DNA of 55,774 nt from the NCBI RefSeq assembly GCF_001440405.1, contig NZ_LLXX01000170.1, positions 1 to 55,774 of the forward strand, given 5' to 3'. The position numbers were made by a program, and so were the translations under genes. Positions 51,834 through 55,774 of the stretch are shown here, piece after piece. Each line of letters opens with the position of its first letter. Within the stretch, counting starts at the first letter, position 1. A model generated the notes under the pieces. The model searched no databases, was not told the origin of the DNA, and saw only the letters and a list, made by a program, of their open reading frames with translations. Origin of the DNA: Bradyrhizobium valentinum (GTDB lineage Bacteria; Pseudomonadota; Alphaproteobacteria; Rhizobiales; Xanthobacteraceae).

Positions 51834-52322
51834 TTAGCTTGGCTTGGCGCCTGAAGCAGCCTGTGCCGCAGCCTGCCGCTCCATGTTCTGGCGGTAGAGA
51901 CCGACGAAATCGACTGGATCGAGCATCAGGGGCGGGAAGCCGCCGTCGCGCACTGCCGTCGCAATGATCTCGCGCGCGAACGGGAACAACAGCCGCGGGC
52001 ACTCAATCATCACCAACGGGTGCAGGTTTTCCTTCGGCACGTTGACGATGCGGAACACGCCGGCATAGGCGAGTTCGAAGCTGAACATCACCTTGCCGGC
52101 ATTTTCAGCCTTGCCCTCGATCGAGAGCGTCACTTCGAACTCGTTTTCCGACAGATTATTGGCGGAAACGTTGATCTGGATGTTGATCGCCGGCTGCTGC
52201 TGTTGTGGCGCCAGGGAGGAGGGGGCGTTCGGATTCTCGAACGACAGATCCTTGGTGTACTGGGCCAGCACGTTGAGCTGGGGAGGGGCCTGTTCGGGAG
52301 GCGCGCCGTTGCCGTTGGTCAT
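51834..52322 (-). CDS. secB: protein-export chaperone SecB
   Basis: Tetrameric chaperone that keeps pre-proteins unfolded for SecA, 162 aa. It has LNVLAQYTKDLSFENPNAP, AGVFRIVNVPKENLHPLVMI and ECPRLLFPFAREIIATAVRD plus GGFPPLMLDPVDF. The N- and C-terminal tails are Pro/Ala-rich as is normal. It reads toward dnaQ and away from timA. Confidence 0.96.
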   Translation of the reverse strand: MTNGNGAPPEQAPPQLNVLAQYTKDLSFENPNAPSSLAPQQQQPAINIQINVSANNLSENEFEVTLSIEGKAENAGKVMFSFELAYAGVFRIVNVPKENLHPLVMIECPRLLFPFAREIIATAVRDGGFPPLMLDPVDFVGLYRQNMERQAAAQAASGAKPS

Positions 52323-52767
52323 GAAACTCTCTCCTGAAGCGCTCGCGAGCGCAGCCCGGGTTCGTCTGAATTCATTCGATAGGCGGAAAAGCCTTTTCCG
52401 GGCGAGTGGCTATCATAGCCCCGCCTCGTTCCACAAGGACGATGGGCCGAAGGCCGACCCGCTCGACGGCGAATTGTGGCGGATATGCCTAATATCGTCC
52501 GGGCGGGCGCCTAATATGTATCCTAAATAATTGAATATGCGTGATTTCCGGACACGATCGGGTTTCCCCTTACGGTCAAAACGCGCTACAATTGGCCCGC
52601 GCCAAAACGCGCCATTGGCCGGGCGCAGTTTCATGCCTACATGCTGCAGTCTCAACGATGATGTAATCTCTGCCGTTCTCAGGGAAAACGAGTAAGAGAG
52701 CCTATCATCAGGGAACGCTCGCCCGCCGGGCCCGTTGCCGGCGCTAGAACGAGAAAGCGAATACGAC
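52323..52767. other. gene-free region between divergent secB and timA
   Basis: No credible gene is seen. The stretch 52485-52550 is AT-rich and holds two direct copies of GCCTAATAT (52487-52495 and 52509-52517), exactly 22 bp apart, a possible binding site. The region probably holds the divergent promoters of secB and timA. Confidence 0.5.
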
Positions 52768-53469
52768 GTGGATATTTACACCATCATCTTCCTGGCGCTG
52801 GCGGTCTTTATCTTCCTGCGCCTGCGCAGCGTCCTCGGACAGCGCACCGGAAGCGAACGGCCCTATGATCGGGCTGCGCCCACCGTCGCGCAACGGACGC
52901 AGGACAACAAGAACGTCGTTCCGATGCCGGGCACCGTGATCGATCAGGCTCCGCTGGCGCCGAACGCCGATGTAGCGCCGGCCGATCGCTGGAAGGGCAT
53001 TGCCGAGCCGGGCACGCCGCTCGCCGGAGGCCTTGATGCCATTGCCACCCAGGACTCCTCGTTCGATCCGCGACACTTCCTCTCCGGCGCCCGCGGCGCC
53101 TACGAGATGATCGTGCTGGCGTTTGCCAATGGCGACCGCCGCGCGCTGAAGGATCTCTTGTCGAGCGAGGTCTATGAGAGCTTCGAGGCCGTGATCAAGG
53201 ATCGCGAGAAACACGAGCAAAAAACCGAAACGCGGTTTGTTTCGATCGACAAGGCCGAGCTGGTGGGCGCGGAAGCCCGCGACCGCTCGGCGCAACTGAC
53301 AGTTCGTTTCGTGTCGCAGATGATCTCGGTCACCCGCGACAAGACCGGCGCCATCGTCGATGGCAACCCCGATAAGGTCGCCGATATCACCGATGTCTGG
53401 ACATTTGCCCGCGACACGAGCTCTCGCGATCCGAACTGGAAGCTGGTTGGCACCGGAAGCGCGGCCTGA
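52768..53469 (+). CDS. Tim44/TimA family membrane-associated protein
   Basis: Protein of the Tim44-like (PF04280) family, 233 aa. One N-terminal helix (DIYTIIFLALAVFIFLRLRS) anchors it, followed by a charged linker and the Tim44-like C-terminal domain (SGARGAYEMIVLAFANGDRR and on to FVSQMISVTRDKTGAIVDG). The bacterial homologue TimA is thought to work at the inner membrane; its task is not fully settled. The GTG at 52768 gives the typical (M)DIYTIIFLAL start. The MltA gene overlaps its end. Confidence 0.87.
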   Translation: MDIYTIIFLALAVFIFLRLRSVLGQRTGSERPYDRAAPTVAQRTQDNKNVVPMPGTVIDQAPLAPNADVAPADRWKGIAEPGTPLAGGLDAIATQDSSFDPRHFLSGARGAYEMIVLAFANGDRRALKDLLSSEVYESFEAVIKDREKHEQKTETRFVSIDKAELVGAEARDRSAQLTVRFVSQMISVTRDKTGAIVDGNPDKVADITDVWTFARDTSSRDPNWKLVGTGSAA

Positions 53470-55033
53470 CGCGCGACGCCTTGCCGGGCTCGCGTTTGGC
53501 GTGTTCGCTTTGGCGTGTTCGCTAGCTCCGGTGGATGCCCTTGCGGGGCGTCACGTGCGTTCGCAAAAGCCTTTGCATCCGCCGTCCGTCCGTCACCTGC
53601 CATACCCACAGCTTGAATTTCCGTTTCAGATTAACGGCGGCCAGTATGCACCGGCCGCCTGGTCCGAGATCGCGGGCTGGAGCGAGGACGATCATCTCGC
53701 CGCCTACAAGGCATTTCGCGTAAGCTGCAGGCCGATATCGGCGCAGCAAAAGCCGCCTGCCGATCCGAAGGCACTCGGCACCTCGCTGCGCGATCCCTGC
53801 CGTATCGCCAGGGGGCTCGAGCTAGCCGACGGTGCGAAGGCCAGGGCTTTCTTCGAGGAGCATTTCCTCCCCTTGCGCATTTCGCGGCTTGGCGAAGGCG
53901 AGGGTTTTGTCACCGGCTATTACGAGCCGATCGTCGACGGCTCGCGCACGGAGAACGAGGTCTACAAGGTGCCGGTCTATCGCCGGCCGTCCAATCTGTT
54001 CGTCCGCGGCACCACACAGAGCTCGGCCGGCTTGCCCAACAAGGGCCAGGTATTCCGCAAGATCGGCCGCCGTAAGCTGGTGCCCTATTACGATCGCGCC
54101 GAGATCGAGGACGGTGCGATTGCCGACCGCGGGCTCGAAATCTGCTGGCTGAAGGACCAGACCGACCTGCTGTTTTCGCAGATCCAGGGTTCGGCGCGGG
54201 TCAGCCTCGACGACGGCTCGACCGTTCGCATCAATTACGACGCCCATAATGGCTATCCCTATACGCCGGTCGGCCGCATCTTGATCGAGCGCAACATCAT
54301 CCCCAAGGATCAGATGTCGATGCAGAAGATCCGGGAATGGATGGAGCAGAATCCTAATGAGGCCGATGAACTGCGGCGGCAGAACAAGTCCTATATCTTT
54401 TTCCGCGAAGTGCAGCTTTCCGACAAGGACGAAGCGGTTGGTGCCCAGGGCGTGCCGCTGACGCCGGGCCGGTCGATCGCGGTCGACAAATCGCTGCACG
54501 TCTATGGCACGCCGTTCTTCATCGAAGGCGAACTGCCGATCGAATCTGAGCGATCGAAGACGCCGTTCCGGCGGCTGATGATCGCGCAGGACACCGGCTC
54601 CGCCATCGTCGGACCCGCGCGCGCCGATCTCTATTTCGGCGCCGGCCTTGAAGCCGGCAAGGTGTCCGGCCGCCTCCGCCACAATGCCCGCTTTGTCATC
54701 CTGGTGCCGAAGAGCCTCGATCCGGCGGCGCGCGGCCGCAAGATGCCGGTGCCTGACGAGCGGCCGTCGGAGAAGATCGCAAAACTGTTCCCGCAAACTG
54801 CTCCGTCGAAGGATCCGTCCAGGGAGCAGAAGGGCATCGAAAAGCCGTCCGACGTTACTGCGGGGACGAATATCAAACCGGCGACGACGCCCGCGGCCGG
54901 GCCTTCGCAAGCCGCGGCCATCCAGGCAGCCGTGGCCAAGCCGGTGCCGCTTCCCGAGCCGCGGCCGAAGGTTGAAGCGGTTTCCGTAAAGCCGCATCAG
55001 CGTCATTTGCGCCGTTATCGCCATCGTCGATGA
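53447..55033 (+). CDS. mltA: membrane-bound lytic murein transglycosylase A (MltA)
   Basis: Cell-wall enzyme that cleaves peptidoglycan with a 1,6-anhydro product, about 528 aa. A signal-like helix (LAGLAFGVFALACSLAPVDA) is followed by the MltA barrel (FVTGYYEPIVDGSR, YYDRAEIEDG, ICWLKDQTDLLFSQIQGSAR) and the 3D domain with RLMIAQDTGSAIVGPARADL whose Asp is catalytic. The ALAG site lacks a lipobox cysteine, so it may be secreted rather than lipidated. The long Pro/Ala-rich tail is unusual. The start is uncertain: TTG at 53447 overlaps timA by 23 bp; the frame is open back to 53360. Confidence 0.85.
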   Translation: MAPEARPDARRLAGLAFGVFALACSLAPVDALAGRHVRSQKPLHPPSVRHLPYPQLEFPFQINGGQYAPAAWSEIAGWSEDDHLAAYKAFRVSCRPISAQQKPPADPKALGTSLRDPCRIARGLELADGAKARAFFEEHFLPLRISRLGEGEGFVTGYYEPIVDGSRTENEVYKVPVYRRPSNLFVRGTTQSSAGLPNKGQVFRKIGRRKLVPYYDRAEIEDGAIADRGLEICWLKDQTDLLFSQIQGSARVSLDDGSTVRINYDAHNGYPYTPVGRILIERNIIPKDQMSMQKIREWMEQNPNEADELRRQNKSYIFFREVQLSDKDEAVGAQGVPLTPGRSIAVDKSLHVYGTPFFIEGELPIESERSKTPFRRLMIAQDTGSAIVGPARADLYFGAGLEAGKVSGRLRHNARFVILVPKSLDPAARGRKMPVPDERPSEKIAKLFPQTAPSKDPSREQKGIEKPSDVTAGTNIKPATTPAAGPSQAAAIQAAVAKPVPLPEPRPKVEAVSVKPHQRHLRRYRHRR

Positions 55034-55623
55034 AACGCCGGCCGTCGAGCTTGATTCCCGAACTGCCGGAGCCGCCGCGACGCAAGCGTGGCCTGAGCGA
55101 GGAGGAGCGCGCGCTGTGGGAGAACGTCGCCAAGCAGATCAAGCCGTTGCGCAAACGGCACCGCATCGCAAAGCCATCGGCCGCCTCGACGGACGCTGAT
55201 CCCAAAGTCGCGTCGAAACCGGCCGCTGCGCCGAGGCACGATGCGCCGGCGCGAATCGTTGCTCCCTCAAAACCGGAGCCGCCGCCGCTGGCGCCGATCG
55301 GCCGCCGCGAGCGGTCGCATCTGTCGCGTGGCCGCAAGGAGATCGACGCCCGGCTAGATTTGCACGGCATGACGCAGACGCGCGCGCATCGCGCGCTGTT
55401 CGGTTTCCTGCAGCGCGCCCATCATGATGGGCTGACCTTCGTGCTCATCATTACCGGCAAGGGCAAGGTGGGCGCTGAGTCCGAGCGCGGCGTGTTGCGC
55501 CGTCAGGTGCCGCAATGGCTCGGCCTGCCGGAATTCCGTTCGCTGGTGGTCGGCTTCGAGGAAGCCCATATCGGCCATGGCGGCGAAGGCGCACTGTACG
55601 TCCGGGTGCGGCGGGCGCGGTAG
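55030..55623 (+). CDS. Smr-domain protein
   Basis: Protein of 197 aa with a C-terminal Smr (small MutS-related) domain and a basic, Pro/Ala-rich N-terminal half. Smr motifs are LDLHG (109-113, LDLHGMTQTRAHRAL) and ITGKG (141-145). The N-terminal SEEERALWENVAKQIKPLRK is typical of proteobacterial SmrA/SmrB-like proteins. Smr domains cut DNA or RNA; SmrB acts on mRNA at collided ribosomes in E. coli, but this member's target is unknown. It overlaps mltA by 4 bp (ATGA), so they are translationally coupled. Confidence 0.9.
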   Translation: MKRRPSSLIPELPEPPRRKRGLSEEERALWENVAKQIKPLRKRHRIAKPSAASTDADPKVASKPAAAPRHDAPARIVAPSKPEPPPLAPIGRRERSHLSRGRKEIDARLDLHGMTQTRAHRALFGFLQRAHHDGLTFVLIITGKGKVGAESERGVLRRQVPQWLGLPEFRSLVVGFEEAHIGHGGEGALYVRVRRAR

Positions 55624-55659
55624 CCCGGGGCAGGCCGATCCGCCTGCGGCACCGCTCCC

Positions 55660-55716
55660 GGATTGCGCGGAGCCTGTCATCGGGCGCGCAATCGCGCGAC
55701 CCGTTGGCTCCATCCG
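55660..55716. repeat. part of a Bradyrhizobium-type intergenic element
   Basis: GCGGAGCCTGTCATCGGGCG and the following GCGCGACCCGTTGGCTCCAT are wording I associate with a dispersed element of Bradyrhizobium genomes. The gap after smr runs to the window end (55774) and shows no other feature. The element may continue beyond the window. Confidence 0.4.
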
Positions 55717-55774
55717 GACTTGTATGGGGATATGGTTGTCAAGGGGAATGATTGATCAGGGCATGTATTGCTCC

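Overview
This 55.8-kb window is a high-GC alphaproteobacterial chromosome segment. The gene content and order, and the many dispersed palindromes between genes, point to a Bradyrhizobium-like member of the Nitrobacteraceae. The evidence is the block rsmG-parA-parB with mnmG, mnmE, rho and hemJ on one side and ppsR-maf-coaE-dnaQ-secB-timA-mltA-smr on the other, together with exact alphaproteobacterial parS sites and PII/AmtB pairs. No phage, insertion sequence, integron, CRISPR array or rRNA operon was seen. The only RNA gene is a tRNA-Gly(GCC).

Left part (1-19,400), metabolic and housekeeping genes: an Atg22-like MFS transporter divergent from a gamma-glutamyltransferase, an SDR oxidoreductase, a GST divergent from a DUF2239 gene across a two-box palindromic operator, an HCCA-isomerase/kappa-GST-like protein, a PanE-like reductase, a PQQ-type sugar dehydrogenase followed by a dihaem cytochrome c, a large DUF2235 membrane hydrolase, tRNA-Gly, a CnoX-like thioredoxin/TPR protein, a LON-domain protein, a TetR gene divergent from a small membrane protein across twin operators, a Trm112-like protein, a UbiH/COQ6-type hydroxylase, TesB and a GYF_2/DUF898 membrane protein. 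A frameshifted NAD(P)-epimerase remnant lies beside the DUF2235 gene.

Middle part (19,600-41,000): two glnK-amtB pairs for ammonium sensing and uptake, separated by a small membrane-protein gene and a broken third copy of the amtB 3' end. The second pair has a good sigma-54 promoter and a strong terminator. Then come an orphan AbrB/VapB-type antitoxin with its own operator, DapC-like aminotransferase, FtsK, LolA, exonuclease III, a cyclic-nucleotide-binding protein, an OmpR-type regulator, an L,D-transpeptidase, a hydratase, a YggS PLP protein, a diguanylate cyclase, and the run leuS-lptE-holA.

Right part (40,200-55,774), the predicted origin region: parB, parA, rsmG, mnmG, mnmE, rho and hemJ all read leftward. 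After a gene-free, AT-rich stretch at 48,537-48,990 with DnaA-box-like 9-mers, ppsR, maf, coaE, dnaQ, timA, mltA and smr read rightward (only secB is reversed). Four parS sites lie 4-6 kb from this gap. I infer that 48,537-48,990 is the chromosomal replication origin (oriC) and that ParB loads beside it. The main novelties are regulatory or evolutionary: the origin with its parS cluster, several clear palindromic operators without a known regulator, the decayed amtB copy, the orphan antitoxin, and a DUF2235 hydrolase with three membrane segments and a lectin-like tail.
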